A stretch of 64,000 nucleotides of DNA from Alteromonas profundi (GCF_010500865.1 NZ_JAAAWN010000001.1:248001-312000), one strand, 5' to 3'. Numbered from the stretch's first letter, positions 28,509-41,268 are shown. A program made the numbers and translations. Notes: generated by a model not told the origin, from the letters alone.

Positions 28509-29279
28509 GTGATCCATCCAACTGCGGTAATTTCTGAAAAAGCGACCATTGGCGAAAATGTTACCATAGGGCCATTTTGTGTGGTCGATGATGATGTGTC
28601 TATTGGCGATGGCTGTATTTTGAAATCACACGTGGTCGTACGCGGCCCCACGCGTATTGGCAAAAATAATAAGTTTTACCAGTTTTCTTCTATCGGTGAA
28701 GATTGCCAAGATAAGAAATATGCTGGTGAGCGCACTGAGCTAGTTATTGGAGACGATAACGAGTTTAGAGAAGGTGTGACTGTTCACCGTGGTACTGTCC
28801 AAGATAATAGCATTACTATTATCGGTTCTCGTTGCTTACTGATGGCTAATGCCCATGTTGCCCACGACTGTGTATTAGGCAATGACATTATTGTGGCTAA
28901 TAACGTTGCGGTGGCAGGCCATGTTCATATCGATGACTTTGTTATCGTAGGCGGCGCAGTGGGTATTCATCAATTTTGCAAAATTGGCGCCCATGCGTTT
29001 CTTGGCGCAGGCGGTATTATTTTGCGTGATGTGCCTCCCTTTGTAATGGTCAGCGGAACAAAAAATGTGCCCCAAGGGATAAATTCGGAAGGGCTTAAAC
29101 GTCGTGGCTTCGATAAGTCTGAGGTGATGGCCATTAAGCGTGCTTATAAAACCATTTACCGTGAAGGTAATACGGTAGAAGAAGCTATCGAGAAACTGGC
29201 TGAACAAGCTGACAGCAACCCCGGCGTGAAACTAATGACGTCATTCTTAAGCTCAGCAGAACGCGGCATCATCCGTTAG
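28509..29279 (+). CDS. lpxA: UDP-N-acetylglucosamine acyltransferase LpxA
   Basis: The 256-aa enzyme transfers 3-hydroxyacyl from ACP to UDP-GlcNAc, the first step of lipid A. It starts at GTG 28509. The left-handed beta-helix occupies about residues 1-185, with the catalytic His in the block MANAHVAHDCVLGN. The C-terminal helices (KRAYKTIYREG) complete the fold. It is flanked by fabZ (6 bp) and lpxB (1 bp) in a tight operon. Confidence 0.96.
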   Translation: MIHPTAVISEKATIGENVTIGPFCVVDDDVSIGDGCILKSHVVVRGPTRIGKNNKFYQFSSIGEDCQDKKYAGERTELVIGDDNEFREGVTVHRGTVQDNSITIIGSRCLLMANAHVAHDCVLGNDIIVANNVAVAGHVHIDDFVIVGGAVGIHQFCKIGAHAFLGAGGIILRDVPPFVMVSGTKNVPQGINSEGLKRRGFDKSEVMAIKRAYKTIYREGNTVEEAIEKLAEQADSNPGVKLMTSFLSSAERGIIR

Positions 29280-29280
29280 T

Positions 29281-30429
29281 ATGTCCAAACTGTTGCGTAT
29301 TGCTATGGTCGCCGGAGAGCCCTCCGGTGACGTACTTGCCGCTGGTGTGGTGGCAGAACTCAAACGTCAATATCCAGATGCAATTATCGAAGGTATTGGC
29401 GGCCCTCATATGCAAGCGGCAGGGTTTCATAGTCTGTTTGATATGGAAACCCTATCTGTAATGGGGTTAGTAGAAGTACTGTCTCACTTGCCTGCTATTT
29501 TAAAAGTCAAAAAAGCCTTATTAATGCATTTTGAACGTTATCCGCCAGATATTTATGTGGGTATCGATGCGCCCGACTTTAACTTGCGGATTGAAAAAGC
29601 GTTAAAACAAAAGGGTATTAAAACCGTTCATTATGTCAGCCCTACTATATGGGCATGGCGGGAAAAAAGGGTACATAAAATAGCCCAGGCCGCGGGGCGT
29701 GTGCTTGGTTTGTTTCCCTTCGAACAACAGGTTTACGATAAATACGCTGTTCCTTATACCTTCGTAGGCCACACGATGGCAGATAGTATACCTCTTGAAC
29801 CCGACCAGTTAGCCGCGCGCACTCAGTTAGGTTTACCCGAAAATGCGCCTGTATTGGCCGTATTACCCGGCTCGCGCAGAGGTGAGGTAGACACCTTACT
29901 GCCAATTTTCGTTCAAACTATCAAGCGTATCTCTACACTACGCCCTGATATTCATTTTGTGATCCCCGCAGCAAACCAGCATAGATATAGTCAAATTAGC
30001 GATGTATTGGCCCACTGTGAGCCTGATATCTCTCACTTACCCATTCACATTAGCGAAGGAACAGCGCGGGAAGCGATGATAGCGAGTGATGTAATATTGC
30101 TTGCGTCGGGAACGGCTACATTAGAAGCTATGCTGTGCAAACGGCCCATGGTAGCCGCGTATAAGCTTTCTCCGCTTACCTATAAAATTATGCAGCGTTT
30201 GTATAAGGCTGCGTATTTTACCCTACCTAACCTGCTGGCCAATGAAGCGCTGATTCCAGAGCTACTGCAAGACGATGTTAACCCTGAAACATTAAGCGAA
30301 CAGATTATGCATTTTTTCAATTGCGATAATTCTTTGCTTATTTCTCGTTTCACCGACCTCCACCATACGCTAAAATGTGATGCTGATAAAACAGCAGCAA
30401 AAGCCGTATTGGAGGAGTTGTTTGCATAA
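29281..30429 (+). CDS. lpxB: Lipid-A-disaccharide synthase LpxB
   Basis: The 382-aa GT19 glycosyltransferase condenses UDP-diacylglucosamine with lipid X at the inner membrane. It shows the N-terminal [14 protein letters not shown] motif, [29 protein letters not shown] and LPGSRRGEV, all characteristic. It follows lpxA by one base and its end overlaps the start of rnhB by 8 bp, after a GGAGGAG ribosome site inside its last codons. Confidence 0.96.
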   Translation: MSKLLRIAMVAGEPSGDVLAAGVVAELKRQYPDAIIEGIGGPHMQAAGFHSLFDMETLSVMGLVEVLSHLPAILKVKKALLMHFERYPPDIYVGIDAPDFNLRIEKALKQKGIKTVHYVSPTIWAWREKRVHKIAQAAGRVLGLFPFEQQVYDKYAVPYTFVGHTMADSIPLEPDQLAARTQLGLPENAPVLAVLPGSRRGEVDTLLPIFVQTIKRISTLRPDIHFVIPAANQHRYSQISDVLAHCEPDISHLPIHISEGTAREAMIASDVILLASGTATLEAMLCKRPMVAAYKLSPLTYKIMQRLYKAAYFTLPNLLANEALIPELLQDDVNPETLSEQIMHFFNCDNSLLISRFTDLHHTLKCDADKTAAKAVLEELFA

Positions 30430-30994
30430 ATTAATTGCCGGTGTAGATGAAGTTGGGCGCGGTCCTTTAGTAGGAGATGTGGTAACCGCAGCAGTAATCT
30501 TAGACCCAAGTAATCCTATTCTAGGTCTCACTGACTCGAAAAAATTAAGTGAAAAAAAGCGTGTTGCCCTTGCTGAAGAAATTCGCTCTAAGGCGCTTTA
30601 TTGGAGTATTGGGCGTGCAAGCCCTGAAGAAATAGATAGCCTGAATATATTGCATGCCACTATGCTAGCTATGACCCGCGCAGTAGAGGCGCTGGGGGTA
30701 ACGCCTGATCTGGTGCGGGTAGACGGTAATCGCCTGCCGGCGTGGAATTATGTTTCAGAAGCTATCGTTAAAGGTGATAGCTTACATGCTGAAATTTCCG
30801 CGGCATCTATTATTGCAAAAGTAGAGCGTGATAATGATATGCTTACCTTGCACCAAGCCTATCCGCAATATAATTTTGCCGGCCATAAGGGGTACCCTAC
30901 CAAAGCACATTTTGCTGCTTTAGCCGAGTTTGGCGTATTAGATTGTTATCGCAAAAGCTTTAAACCCGTTAGGGCACTATTAGAAGAGATATAA
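30422..30994 (+). CDS. rnhB: Ribonuclease HII
   Basis: The 190-aa nuclease removes RNA primers and misincorporated ribonucleotides from RNA-DNA hybrids. The [12 protein letters not shown] motif with its Asp-Glu pair is at the very N-terminus, and the other catalytic acids lie in VRVDGNRLP and [12 protein letters not shown]. The TTG at 30422 is preferred: it follows GGAGGAG and gives the family length, whereas the longer frame begins inside lpxB. dnaE follows after 5 bp. Confidence 0.94.
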   Translation: MHKLIAGVDEVGRGPLVGDVVTAAVILDPSNPILGLTDSKKLSEKKRVALAEEIRSKALYWSIGRASPEEIDSLNILHATMLAMTRAVEALGVTPDLVRVDGNRLPAWNYVSEAIVKGDSLHAEISAASIIAKVERDNDMLTLHQAYPQYNFAGHKGYPTKAHFAALAEFGVLDCYRKSFKPVRALLEEI

Positions 30995-30999
30995 GAATC

Positions 31000-33900
31000 A
31001 TGTCCTCGCCTTTTATTCATTTACGTGTACACAGTGACTATTCAATGATGGATGGGCTTAACAAGGTTAAGCCCATCCTTTCTAAGGTGGCTGAATTAGG
31101 CATGCCTGCAGTCGCCATTACCGATCAAATGAACATGTGTGGTTTAGTTAAGTTTTATTCCACCGCCCACAGTCTAGGCATCAAGCCAATTATCGGCACA
31201 GATTTTTGGGTCACTAATGATACCTTTGGCGACGAACCTTTCCGATTAACCTTGTTGGCTATGAACAACGAAGGTTATAAGAATATAACCATACTTATTT
31301 CAAAAGCGTATTTGCGCGGCCATGTGGCCCATAGAGCTGTTATTGACCAGGCGTGGTTAGCCGAACATGCAGAAGGTGTTCTGGTTCTATCTGGTGGGCT
31401 CCACGGCGATATAGGCGTAGCGCTAACGAAAAATAACAGTAAAATTTTGGATGCAGGGTTAGCCTTTTATCAAACCCATTTTGCTGACCGCTTTTACTTA
31501 GAGTTAACCCGCACCGGCCGCCCTGGTGAAGAAGACTACTTACACCGCGCTGTGGAATTATCTGAGCAACAAGCGCTTCCTGTGGTAGCAACCAACGAAG
31601 TGTGCTTTATTGATAAAGAAGGGTTTGAAGCACATGAAATTCGCGTGTGTATTCATGATGGCTATACCTTAGATGACAGTCGACGGCCCAAACGTTATAG
31701 CGAACAACAATATCTACGCAGTGCCGATGAAATGGTATCGCTGTTTAGCGATATTCCTGAAGCCATAGAAAACACGGTAGAAATTGCTAAGCGATGCAAT
31801 GTAACTGTCCGCCTAGATGAATATTTCCTGCCGCAATTTCCAACGGGAGGAATGACGACGGCAGACTTCCTCGTGAAAGTGTCAGAAGAAGGACTGGAAG
31901 AGCGTCTGGCGTTTATTTTTCCTGACGAAAAAGAGCGTGAACAGCAGCGCGGGGCTTATGATGAGCGCTTAAAGATTGAACTGGAAGTGATTAACCAAAT
32001 GGGCTTTCCCGGTTACTTCCTCATCGTTATGGAATTTATTCAGTGGAGTAAAGACAACGGTATTCCTGTTGGTCCAGGAAGGGGGTCAGGTGCAGGCTCC
32101 TTAGTGGCTTATGCGCTTAAAATTACCGACCTAGACCCACTTGAGTTTGACTTACTATTCGAACGTTTCCTTAACCCTGAACGTGTTTCTATGCCAGATT
32201 TCGATGTTGATTTCTGTATGGATCGTCGAGATGAAGTGATAGATCACGTTGCCGAGCTTTATGGTCGCCAAGCCGTATCGCAAATTATCACTTTTGGTAC
32301 CATGGCGGCAAAAGCTGTGGTGCGGGATGTTGGGCGAGTGTTAGGCCACCCTTATGGGTTCGTTGATCGTATTTCAAAACTTATCCCGCCCGACCCAGGT
32401 ATGACCTTGGAAAAGGCCTTTAATGTTGAACCCCAACTGCCTGAAATATATGACCAAGACGAAGAGGTAAAAGACCTTATCGATATGGCCCGTATATTAG
32501 AGGGGGTTACCCGTAATGCCGGTAAACATGCTGGTGGGGTAGTAATAGCGCCAACCACCATCACTGACTTTTCGCCACTGTATTGCGATGACGAAGGTAA
32601 AAACCCAGTTACCCAGTTTGATAAGAACGATGTAGAAACCGCTGGGTTAGTCAAATTCGACTTTTTGGGGCTGCGCACACTGACAATCATTCAGTGGGCC
32701 ATTGATATGATCAAGGAAGGTAAAAATATTGATGTCGATATTTCCGCCATTCCGTTGGAAGATCCGCGCAGTTTCAAAACGCTACAAAATGCTGAGACCA
32801 CGGCGGTTTTCCAATTAGAATCCCGTGGTATGAAGGAGCTTATCAAGCGCCTGAAACCCGACTGCTTCGAAGATATTATCGCGCTAGTGGCCTTGTTCCG
32901 TCCCGGCCCATTGCAATCAGGCATGGTTGATAACTTTATTGACCGTAAACATGGCCGGGAAGAAATATCTTATCCTGACGCCGAGTATCAGCACGAATGT
33001 CTTAAAGAAATTCTTGAACCGACTTACGGTATTATTTTATACCAAGAGCAGGTTATGCAAATTGCTCAAGAAATGGCCGGCTACTCATTAGGTGGCGCTG
33101 ACTTGTTGCGTCGAGCAATGGGTAAGAAGAAGCCAGAAGAAATGGCAAAACAGCGAAGTATTTTCGCTGAAGGGTCTAAGAACAATAACATCGACCCTGA
33201 TCTTGCGATGAAAATTTTTGACTTGGTAGAGAAATTTGCCGGTTACGGGTTTAACAAATCTCACTCTGCCGCCTACGCCTTGGTGTCATATCAAACGCTT
33301 TGGTTAAAGGTGCATTATCCTGCTGAATTTATGGCAGCAGTTATGTCTGCCGATATGGATAATACCGACAAAATTGTCACCTTGGTGGATGAATGTGAAC
33401 GAATGGGGCTTGAGATATTACCCCCAGACCTAAACGCAGGTAAGTATAAATTTACCGTTGATAGTGAAGGGCGTATCGTTTACGGCATTGGCGCAATAAA
33501 AGGTGTGGGTGAAGGCCCAATCGAAGCCATTATTGAAGCCCGAGAAACACAAGGGGCGTTTAAAGATCTTTTCGATTTCTGTGCAAAAATAGATGTAAAA
33601 CGCGTAAATAAGCGGGTATTAGAAAAGCTGGTTTTGGCCGGCGCTATGGACAACCTAGGGCCGCACAGAGCTGCACTTATGGCTACGTTGCCGGAGGCTA
33701 TTGCCGCCGCAGGCCAACACGCGAAAGCAGAATCCTTTGGTCAGTCAGATATGTTCGGTTTATTAACCACAGAACCCGAAGAGGTTATGCAGGCGTTTGC
33801 CGATGTACCTCAATGGCCAGAGAAGGTATGGTTAGAAGGTGAAAAAGACACATTGGGTCTTTACCTTACCGGTCACCCTATTAACCAATATGCCGATGAG

Positions 33901-34464
33901 ATAAAGTATTACACGGAAGGGCGGTTGGTCGATCTTAAACCTACAGCCAAAGATCAGATGGCAAATGCGGTAGGATTAGTACTCGGCGTAAGAGTAATGA
34001 CGAACAAACGAGGACGTCGCTGGGCCATCGTGACACTCGATGATAAAAGTGCCCGAATAGATGCGCGTTTTTTCCCCGATATGTACGAACAGTTCGAAAG
34101 TGTACTGGAATCGGACAAAATATTGCTGATAAAGGGACAGGTCAGCTTTGATGATTTCTCTGGGGGCAATACAATCACCGCCCGTGATGTTATGGACATT
34201 GTTCAAGCACGGGAGAAAAACGCGAGAGCATTGGCACTGAATATAGACACCCAATCGCTTGAACAAAATAAAATGAGCCAATTGCAAACTATTTTGCAGG
34301 GCTTTACCGGTGGTAGTTGCCCGGTTCAATTAGTCGTAACCCATCCTGATGTAGAAGCTACGTTATCCTGTAGCGCCAAATGGTTTGTTACGCCAGAAGA
34401 TCAACTACTTCACGACCTTAAGCAATGTTTAGGGGAAAAAGCCGTGTCAATACTCTACCATTAA
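31000..34464 (+). CDS. dnaE: DNA polymerase III alpha subunit
   Basis: The 1154-aa replicative polymerase carries an N-terminal PHP domain ([16 protein letters not shown]). The C-family polymerase core follows, with the PDFDVDF catalytic aspartates near 400 and the [14 protein letters not shown] region. The (HhH)2 and OB domains lie near the C-terminus (about 990-1075). The length fits DnaE1 of gammaproteobacteria. It lies directly after rnhB and 68 bp before accA, the conserved order. Confidence 0.97.
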   Translation: MSSPFIHLRVHSDYSMMDGLNKVKPILSKVAELGMPAVAITDQMNMCGLVKFYSTAHSLGIKPIIGTDFWVTNDTFGDEPFRLTLLAMNNEGYKNITILISKAYLRGHVAHRAVIDQAWLAEHAEGVLVLSGGLHGDIGVALTKNNSKILDAGLAFYQTHFADRFYLELTRTGRPGEEDYLHRAVELSEQQALPVVATNEVCFIDKEGFEAHEIRVCIHDGYTLDDSRRPKRYSEQQYLRSADEMVSLFSDIPEAIENTVEIAKRCNVTVRLDEYFLPQFPTGGMTTADFLVKVSEEGLEERLAFIFPDEKEREQQRGAYDERLKIELEVINQMGFPGYFLIVMEFIQWSKDNGIPVGPGRGSGAGSLVAYALKITDLDPLEFDLLFERFLNPERVSMPDFDVDFCMDRRDEVIDHVAELYGRQAVSQIITFGTMAAKAVVRDVGRVLGHPYGFVDRISKLIPPDPGMTLEKAFNVEPQLPEIYDQDEEVKDLIDMARILEGVTRNAGKHAGGVVIAPTTITDFSPLYCDDEGKNPVTQFDKNDVETAGLVKFDFLGLRTLTIIQWAIDMIKEGKNIDVDISAIPLEDPRSFKTLQNAETTAVFQLESRGMKELIKRLKPDCFEDIIALVALFRPGPLQSGMVDNFIDRKHGREEISYPDAEYQHECLKEILEPTYGIILYQEQVMQIAQEMAGYSLGGADLLRRAMGKKKPEEMAKQRSIFAEGSKNNNIDPDLAMKIFDLVEKFAGYGFNKSHSAAYALVSYQTLWLKVHYPAEFMAAVMSADMDNTDKIVTLVDECERMGLEILPPDLNAGKYKFTVDSEGRIVYGIGAIKGVGEGPIEAIIEARETQGAFKDLFDFCAKIDVKRVNKRVLEKLVLAGAMDNLGPHRAALMATLPEAIAAAGQHAKAESFGQSDMFGLLTTEPEEVMQAFADVPQWPEKVWLEGEKDTLGLYLTGHPINQYADEIKYYTEGRLVDLKPTAKDQMANAVGLVLGVRVMTNKRGRRWAIVTLDDKSARIDARFFPDMYEQFESVLESDKILLIKGQVSFDDFSGGNTITARDVMDIVQAREKNARALALNIDTQSLEQNKMSQLQTILQGFTGGSCPVQLVVTHPDVEATLSCSAKWFVTPEDQLLHDLKQCLGEKAVSILYH

Positions 34465-34532
34465 CAGGAAGAGTTCGATAAATTAACTATCTCGCGTTGG
34501 CACTGATGAGCGTAGTACGAATAGGACACAAA

Positions 34533-35489
34533 ATGAGTATACAGTTTTTGGACTTTGAGCAGCCAATAGCCGAATTAGAAGCAAAAATTGAAGAGCTAAG
34601 GTTGGTGAATCAAGGCGGTGAATTCGATGTCGGCATTGAAGAAGAAATCAATAAATTACGCGGCAAGAGTGTCGAGTTAACGAAAAAGATTTTTTCGGAT
34701 TTAGGTGCTTGGCAAGTTTCTCAACTTGCACGACACCCCATGCGCCCGTACACGCTAGATTATATTCCTCGTATTTTTACTGAATTCGACGAACTAGCAG
34801 GTGATAGAGCATTTGCTGACGATAAAGCGATTGTTGGCGGCCCGGCTATGCTTGATGATCAGCCTGTTATGATAATAGGTCATCAAAAAGGCCGCGACAC
34901 AAAAGAGAAAATTAAGCGTAATTTCGGGATGCCTAAACCAGAAGGTTACCGAAAGGCGTTACGTCTTATGAAAATGGCTGAGCGCTTTAAATTGCCGATT
35001 ATCACTTTTATCGACACCCCTGGAGCTTATCCAGGCGTAGGTGCTGAAGAGCGTGGTCAAAGTGAGGCTATCGCCAAAAACCTGTTTGAAATGGCAGAAC
35101 TAACAGTCCCTATTATCTGTACCGTAATCGGTGAAGGTGGTTCAGGCGGTGCACTTGCCATTGGTGTCGGCGATAGAGTCAATATGTTGCAGTACGCCAC
35201 CTACTCGGTAATTTCTCCAGAAGGTTGCGCGTCTATTTTATGGAAGAGCGCCGAAAAAGCGCCATTAGCAGCAGAAGCCATGGGTGTAAGTGCGCCACAA
35301 ATTAAAGAGCTTGGCCTTATCAACAGCATTGTTGAAGAGCCACTAGGTGGTGCTCACCGCGACCATAACGGCATGGCCGCAAACCTTAAGGCAACGTTAA
35401 AACAGCAGCTTAGCCAACTTAAATCCTTAGACAATGCCACCCTTATGGAAGAGCGTTATCAGCGCTTGATGTCTTTCGGATATTGTTAG
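34533..35489 (+). CDS. accA: Acetyl-CoA carboxylase carboxyltransferase alpha subunit
   Basis: The 318-aa subunit, with AccD, transfers carboxyl from biotin to acetyl-CoA to make malonyl-CoA. ATG 34533 ([18 protein letters not shown]) gives the E. coli-like length; the frame is open 12 codons further up but that part is not conserved. Motifs include [36 protein letters not shown] and [15 protein letters not shown] (oxyanion region). It lies between dnaE and tilS. Confidence 0.97.
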   Translation: MSIQFLDFEQPIAELEAKIEELRLVNQGGEFDVGIEEEINKLRGKSVELTKKIFSDLGAWQVSQLARHPMRPYTLDYIPRIFTEFDELAGDRAFADDKAIVGGPAMLDDQPVMIIGHQKGRDTKEKIKRNFGMPKPEGYRKALRLMKMAERFKLPIITFIDTPGAYPGVGAEERGQSEAIAKNLFEMAELTVPIICTVIGEGGSGGALAIGVGDRVNMLQYATYSVISPEGCASILWKSAEKAPLAAEAMGVSAPQIKELGLINSIVEEPLGGAHRDHNGMAANLKATLKQQLSQLKSLDNATLMEERYQRLMSFGYC

Positions 35490-35512
35490 GCCAAGTTAAG
35501 TGAAACACGCCA

Positions 35513-36847
35513 GTGAGTAATATTGTTGAACGTATTGGTAATACCGTAAACAGGTTACTTGCTGGTGCGTCTGCGTCTTCTATCCACCTTACCGTCGCTT
35601 ACAGCGGCGGTGTAGATTCTTCTTTGTTATTGCATGCCTTAGCCGATTATCGTGACAACCACAGTATTGAGCTAAGTGCGGTTCATGTCCATCATGGCTT
35701 AAGTGCAAACGCCGACGCATGGGCACAGCATTGTGAGTTACAGTGCCGTTTGTTAGACGTTACCTTCACTCAGATTGCGGTTAATATTGACAACCCCACT
35801 CGTACCAGTCTAGAAGCACAAGCCCGTGATGAGCGCTATAAGGCGCTTCATCAGTATTGCAAAGACCATCAAAGTATTCTGTGCCTTGGCCAACATAGTG
35901 AAGATCAGCTTGAGACTATCCTATTGCAATTAAAGCGGGGCGCCGGGCCGCATGGGCTCTCTGGTATGGGCGAATGTCAGTGGCGCAATAACATACTCAC
36001 ATTGCGCCCTATGCTACATGAAAATAAGCAGGCTATCCTACAGGCGGCAAATGCTTTAGCGATAGAGTGGGTGGAAGATGAATCTAACGGCGATGACAGT
36101 TACGATCGGAATTTTCTGCGCAATCAGATTTTACCTCAACTTACAAAGCGCTGGCCGCAGCTTGCAAAAACGGCCGGGCGTAGCGCCGAGTTATGTGCTG
36201 AACAGTCGGCTCTGATAGAAGAAGAAGGCGCTAAAAAGCTGGCGTTGTGCACTGTTTCACCCACGCAATTAGACGGGGTATCGTTAGCCTCTCTCTCACT
36301 GCAATGGCAGCGTGTAGTTGTGCGTCAATGGTTTGCACAAAATAATGAACGTGTGCCGAGTCAAGCGCAGCTTGCACAAGTGTTATCTATGCTTGAGGCT
36401 AAACAGGACGCGACACCAGAGGTCACATTTTCGTGGGGAAAAGTTGCAAGGTATCAAAGTAATTTATATTGGGTTTTACCCCCGAAGCAGCCAAATAGCC
36501 AAGAGTTTAGACTAACTCCTTTTGAGAGCCTGCCCTTACCGTGGCTTAAGCTTGAAATTTGCTGGGCAGGAAAGACTACGCTATCAGATACAGCAAGGTT
36601 AACCGTGAAAACTGGGGTCAAAGGTGTAAAGATAAAGCCAGCTTCATCGCGGGTGACTAAACCCCTTAAGGATTGGTTTAAACAATGGAAGGTACCAGTA
36701 TGGGAGCGGGCTTATGTGCCCGTTATTTTTCATGGTAGCGAGCCCATCGCGCTGGTAGTCAATCAAACGCTTATTAAGCTAGCGAATTTCCCTGCCTCAT
36801 TATGTTTGGATATTAAACCATTGGTTATTAGCGATGGTAATCGCTAG
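35513..36847 (+). CDS. tilS: tRNA(Ile)-lysidine synthase
   Basis: The 444-aa enzyme modifies C34 of tRNA-Ile(CAU) to lysidine so that it reads AUA. It starts at GTG 35513. The PP-loop SGGVDS is at residues 31-36, and the second signature LGQHSEDQLETILLQLKRGAG follows. The middle TilS substrate-binding domain and C-terminal domain (VKGVKIKPASSR) are present. It begins 23 bp after accA. Confidence 0.95.
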   Translation: MSNIVERIGNTVNRLLAGASASSIHLTVAYSGGVDSSLLLHALADYRDNHSIELSAVHVHHGLSANADAWAQHCELQCRLLDVTFTQIAVNIDNPTRTSLEAQARDERYKALHQYCKDHQSILCLGQHSEDQLETILLQLKRGAGPHGLSGMGECQWRNNILTLRPMLHENKQAILQAANALAIEWVEDESNGDDSYDRNFLRNQILPQLTKRWPQLAKTAGRSAELCAEQSALIEEEGAKKLALCTVSPTQLDGVSLASLSLQWQRVVVRQWFAQNNERVPSQAQLAQVLSMLEAKQDATPEVTFSWGKVARYQSNLYWVLPPKQPNSQEFRLTPFESLPLPWLKLEICWAGKTTLSDTARLTVKTGVKGVKIKPASSRVTKPLKDWFKQWKVPVWERAYVPVIFHGSEPIALVVNQTLIKLANFPASLCLDIKPLVISDGNR

Positions 36848-36910
36848 CTTTATTACAGGTAATACTCTTAGGCAAAGATTTGCCGGGTGGCAAACACACT
36901 GGCATGTATG

Positions 36911-37810
36911 CTATGCAGCGTGGTATCCGCATTTGCCTGAGTTTTTAACTTTATATAAGGCTTTATCGGCACGGTCAAACAAACTACCGGCGTCATCATT
37001 TGCGCGATAAATGGTTCCGCCTAGGCTACAGGTAATATGTCGTTTGTTTAAGTAATCAGACTGTTTAAGGTTGTGTTGTATGCGCGCCGCCGCGCAAGCA
37101 AGCTGTTGCTGCGATTGACAATCTAACAGGCAGCATAGCTCATCCCCACCAAAGCGAAACGCTTCGTCTTCGTCTCGAAGTAAACCCTTAAGTTGGCTAG
37201 CTATTGTCACTAACACGTTATCACCCTCTCGGTGACCCCAAGTATCATTTACCGTTTTAAAGTTATCTAAATCGATTACCAGCAGCGCGAAGGGTTCATG
37301 ATGTCTTTGTGCCCACCCTAATTGACGGGTAAGCGCTTCATCAAAAGCACTACGATTTCCAAGGCCTGTTAGCATATCTTTTGTTGCCATTTTATGCAGT
37401 TGTCTATAAGCAAGGGCATGGCCTAGCTGCTTAGTAAACATATCATGCAATTGAACGAGTATCGTTCGTTGCGACATGGTAAGGGTTTGGGTTAAATAGT
37501 AATAGGCGTTATGCGCTTGTTCATCCAAAGAAGCTACGTTATTCACCGGTAACTCTAATGGTACAGAGGTGAGCGAAGCTCTTCCATAAACCCAGCGAGC
37601 GTCGAAATCAGATAAACTTAATCCTTCGATAGGTAACAATACCTGTAAATGATTAAAGTAAATGCTCCCCAACTCTTCAAGCACCAGCGTTGCCATTAAA
37701 TCGTTAATAAACGCTGTTAGTTCACTTACAGAAAGCCCGTGATCTGCACTAGCAGCGGGATAGAAGTTGTCATGTTGTGTGCTATCGTAGATAGTGGTTG
37801 AAAGATCCAC
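36911..37810 (-). CDS. Diguanylate cyclase with a GGDEL active-site variant
   Basis: This 299-aa protein has a helical N-terminal sensor-like region (about 1-140) without membrane segments or a known sensor motif. A GGDEF domain covers about 145-299 (start DMLTGLGNRSAFDEAL, metal site VIDLDNFKTVNDTWGH). The active-site loop reads GGDEL (221-225) instead of GGDEF/GGEEF. An RxxD inhibitory site (RDED, 212-215) stands at the correct five-residue distance. It probably makes c-di-GMP with product inhibition, although the Phe-to-Leu change makes activity less certain. The GTG at 37810 is favoured by an AAGGGG site; a TTG at 37831 is the alternative. It is convergent with tilS. Confidence 0.88.
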   Translation of the reverse strand: MDLSTTIYDSTQHDNFYPAASADHGLSVSELTAFINDLMATLVLEELGSIYFNHLQVLLPIEGLSLSDFDARWVYGRASLTSVPLELPVNNVASLDEQAHNAYYYLTQTLTMSQRTILVQLHDMFTKQLGHALAYRQLHKMATKDMLTGLGNRSAFDEALTRQLGWAQRHHEPFALLVIDLDNFKTVNDTWGHREGDNVLVTIASQLKGLLRDEDEAFRFGGDELCCLLDCQSQQQLACAAARIQHNLKQSDYLNKRHITCSLGGTIYRANDDAGSLFDRADKALYKVKNSGKCGYHAA

Positions 37811-37972
37811 GGAAATGCCCCTTATTAGCAAAACGCTTCGGTATGCAAAACTTGTATTTGCGTCAAAGCCCTGACAGTTCTGCCTTCACAGAGCGGCAAT
37901 CATTGCCGTTTTTTGCATGCTTTGCTTATCGTTTTGCAATCGGGATGCCAAGTATTGCGCAGGAGATAAAAT

Positions 37973-39940
37973 TTGGACTATGTTTTTTTAAATATTATTG
38001 CGCTTATGTTTATAGCGGTATGCAGTGTCGCTGGCTTTAAGCGTATCCATTTACCTCCCATCCTTGCCTACTTATTCGCGGGGATCCTTGCAGGGCCGCA
38101 GCTTCTAGCGCTATTTTCTCACCCACAAGAAATGCACTTGTTAGCGGAAATTGGCATCGTTTTCTTATTATTTTCACTGGGCCTTGAATTTTCATTACCT
38201 AAGCTTATGGCCATGCGCTCTCTAGTATTCGGCGTCGGCTTAGGGCAAATGTTACTAACCACGAGCGTATTTACTGCCATTCCTTTGGTTTTTGGTGTTT
38301 CGCTGAGCGCCTCAATTATTATTGGTGGCGCCATGGCACTGAGCTCTACAGCAATCGTTATAAAACAGGCCACTGAAATGGGGATCTTAAATAATCGTCG
38401 AACCCAGTTGGCGGTAAGTATTCTACTATTTCAAGATTTGGCCGTAGTGCCTTTTTTAATTGCCATACCGTTACTTGCACAAAGTGGCGAGGTGAGTATT
38501 GCAATAGCCTTAGGCGAAGCTTTGTTGAAAGGTATTTTTGTTATTGCCTTATTGATGTCTATTGGCAAATGGGTGTTGCCGTGGGTATTTAGAGAGGTGG
38601 CCCGTACACGTACAGATGAACTTTTTGTGTTAACTACCATTTTAATAGCCTTATTGGCGGGTGGACTGACTTATTACTTTGGGCTTTCGATGGCGTTAGG
38701 GGCGTTTTTAGCCGGCATGATGTTAGGAGAAAGCCAGTATAAGTATCAACTCGAGGCTGATATTAGGCCCTTCCGCGATATTCTTATGGGGTTATTCTTC
38801 GTAACAGTAGGAATGGAACTCGACCTAGCAGTGCTATGGCACCATTTATTTACTATCACATTTGGGGTGCTAATGCTCATGGTGGTTAAGGTGGCGTTAG
38901 TGCGTATAGCCGCCAATATGGTTAAAACAGAGCCCTTAGATGCATGGTCGGCCGGTATAAAGCTTTGCCAAATTGGAGAGTTCAGTTTTGTTATTGCCGC
39001 CCTTGGTACCTCTCATGAGGTGCTTACTACAGAGCAGTCTTCGCTTATAGTGAGCATGGGGGTTATTAGCATGGCGCTAACCCCTTGGCTAATTAACCAT
39101 AGTGTTAGTATTGCTAAAAAGTTAGTGCGAGCACCGGCAATCGAAGCCTCGTCGTCTAATATGTCCTCATCACACCCCTTATCCAAGCACGTGGTAATTT
39201 GTGGTTTTGGGCGGGTAGGCCAGTCTGTTGCAAGAATGCTAAAAATGGAGGGTATCCATTTCATTGCCATAGATATTGACCCTGTACGTGCCCATGAAAG
39301 TCGAAATGCGGGTGAACCTGTATTATTTGGCGATGCGAGTCAAAAGGACATTTTAATTAATGCCAATGTGCAAGAAGCCACATTGGTGTTAGTGACTTTC
39401 GATGAAAGTGAAAAGGCTAAGCAAGTGATAAGTCGTACCCGTCAAATTTCAGACACCATTGATGTTATGGTGTGTACGAAACGAGATTATCAGCTTGAGA
39501 GCCTCTATAGTGCGGGCGCCAATCAGGTGGTGCCAGAGTTACAAGAAGGCAGCTTAATGCTGATTTCTCAGGTTCTACACTACGCAGGTGTCCCCATGTC
39601 TCGTATTTTAAAGCGGGTACGAGCTGAACGAAAAGGGCGTTACGATCATCTCCATGGCTTTTACCCCGGCGAAACCACAGAAATATCGTACGGCACGGAA
39701 GACAAATTAGAGTTTATCCACGCTATTGTACTGACAGAACATGCCTCTTGTGTGGGCAAGCGTATTAAAGATATTGATTTTGCTAAGATGCGGGTAAGTG
39801 TAAAAGGGTTGCGCAGAAACGGAACTGAACTTACCGATCCGGATCACGAGGCTGTATTACAGCCTCACGATGTGGTGGTTATTGCAGGTAAGCCTAGACG
39901 AGTAGAACGCGCTGAACGAAAACTCCTCGATGACTTTTGA
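37973..39940 (+). CDS. KefB/KefC-type monovalent cation:proton antiporter (CPA2)
   Basis: The 655-aa inner-membrane transporter starts at TTG 37973 behind CAGGAG. Residues 1-385 form 12-13 membrane helices of the Na+/H+ exchanger fold, including LLFSLGLEFSLPKL, SSTAIVIKQ and GMELDL. An RCK/TrkA-N domain begins near 400 with the nucleotide fold VVICGFGRVGQSVA, and a TrkA-C domain ends the protein (about 570-655). It should exchange K+ or Na+ for H+ under nucleotide or glutathione-adduct control. No KefF/KefG-type partner gene is adjacent, so a specific Kef assignment is not firm. YbaL/RosB-like proteins are alternatives. Confidence 0.88.
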   Translation: MDYVFLNIIALMFIAVCSVAGFKRIHLPPILAYLFAGILAGPQLLALFSHPQEMHLLAEIGIVFLLFSLGLEFSLPKLMAMRSLVFGVGLGQMLLTTSVFTAIPLVFGVSLSASIIIGGAMALSSTAIVIKQATEMGILNNRRTQLAVSILLFQDLAVVPFLIAIPLLAQSGEVSIAIALGEALLKGIFVIALLMSIGKWVLPWVFREVARTRTDELFVLTTILIALLAGGLTYYFGLSMALGAFLAGMMLGESQYKYQLEADIRPFRDILMGLFFVTVGMELDLAVLWHHLFTITFGVLMLMVVKVALVRIAANMVKTEPLDAWSAGIKLCQIGEFSFVIAALGTSHEVLTTEQSSLIVSMGVISMALTPWLINHSVSIAKKLVRAPAIEASSSNMSSSHPLSKHVVICGFGRVGQSVARMLKMEGIHFIAIDIDPVRAHESRNAGEPVLFGDASQKDILINANVQEATLVLVTFDESEKAKQVISRTRQISDTIDVMVCTKRDYQLESLYSAGANQVVPELQEGSLMLISQVLHYAGVPMSRILKRVRAERKGRYDHLHGFYPGETTEISYGTEDKLEFIHAIVLTEHASCVGKRIKDIDFAKMRVSVKGLRRNGTELTDPDHEAVLQPHDVVVIAGKPRRVERAERKLLDDF

Positions 39941-39941
39941 A

Positions 39942-40175
39942 TTAAGCGACTTTGTCTTTTTCTAAGTCATCAAACTGCTTTTTTAAATCATATTTTTCAT
40001 CGGTGACGATTTTCTCAAGTACCGAAACACGCTCTTTCAGTGATGCAATCTCTGACTCGTATGTTTGCGCTTGCTTGCTGCTTAATTTGTCTTTGCTTTT
40101 ATCTTTTACACTATCAATGATAGCGACAATGGCCCAACAGACGATCCCAACAATAAAGATGGCAGTTAAATTCAT
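39942..40175 (-). CDS. Small membrane protein with C-terminal coiled coil (PspB-like architecture)
   Basis: The 77-aa protein starts at ATG 40175 after an AGGGATT ribosome site; the longer frame to 40229 lacks support. One membrane segment (about 3-20, LTAIFIVGIVCWAIVAII) is followed by a lysine-rich patch and a heptad-like coiled coil (SEIASLKERVSVLEKIVTD). The layout and the RVSVLEKIVTDEKYDL stretch resemble PspB and related small phage-shock proteins, but no pspA or pspC is nearby. Function is unknown. Its end lies one base from the antiporter stop on the other strand. Confidence 0.7.
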   Translation of the reverse strand: MNLTAIFIVGIVCWAIVAIIDSVKDKSKDKLSSKQAQTYESEIASLKERVSVLEKIVTDEKYDLKKQFDDLEKDKVA

Positions 40176-41268
<1,093 letters not shown>

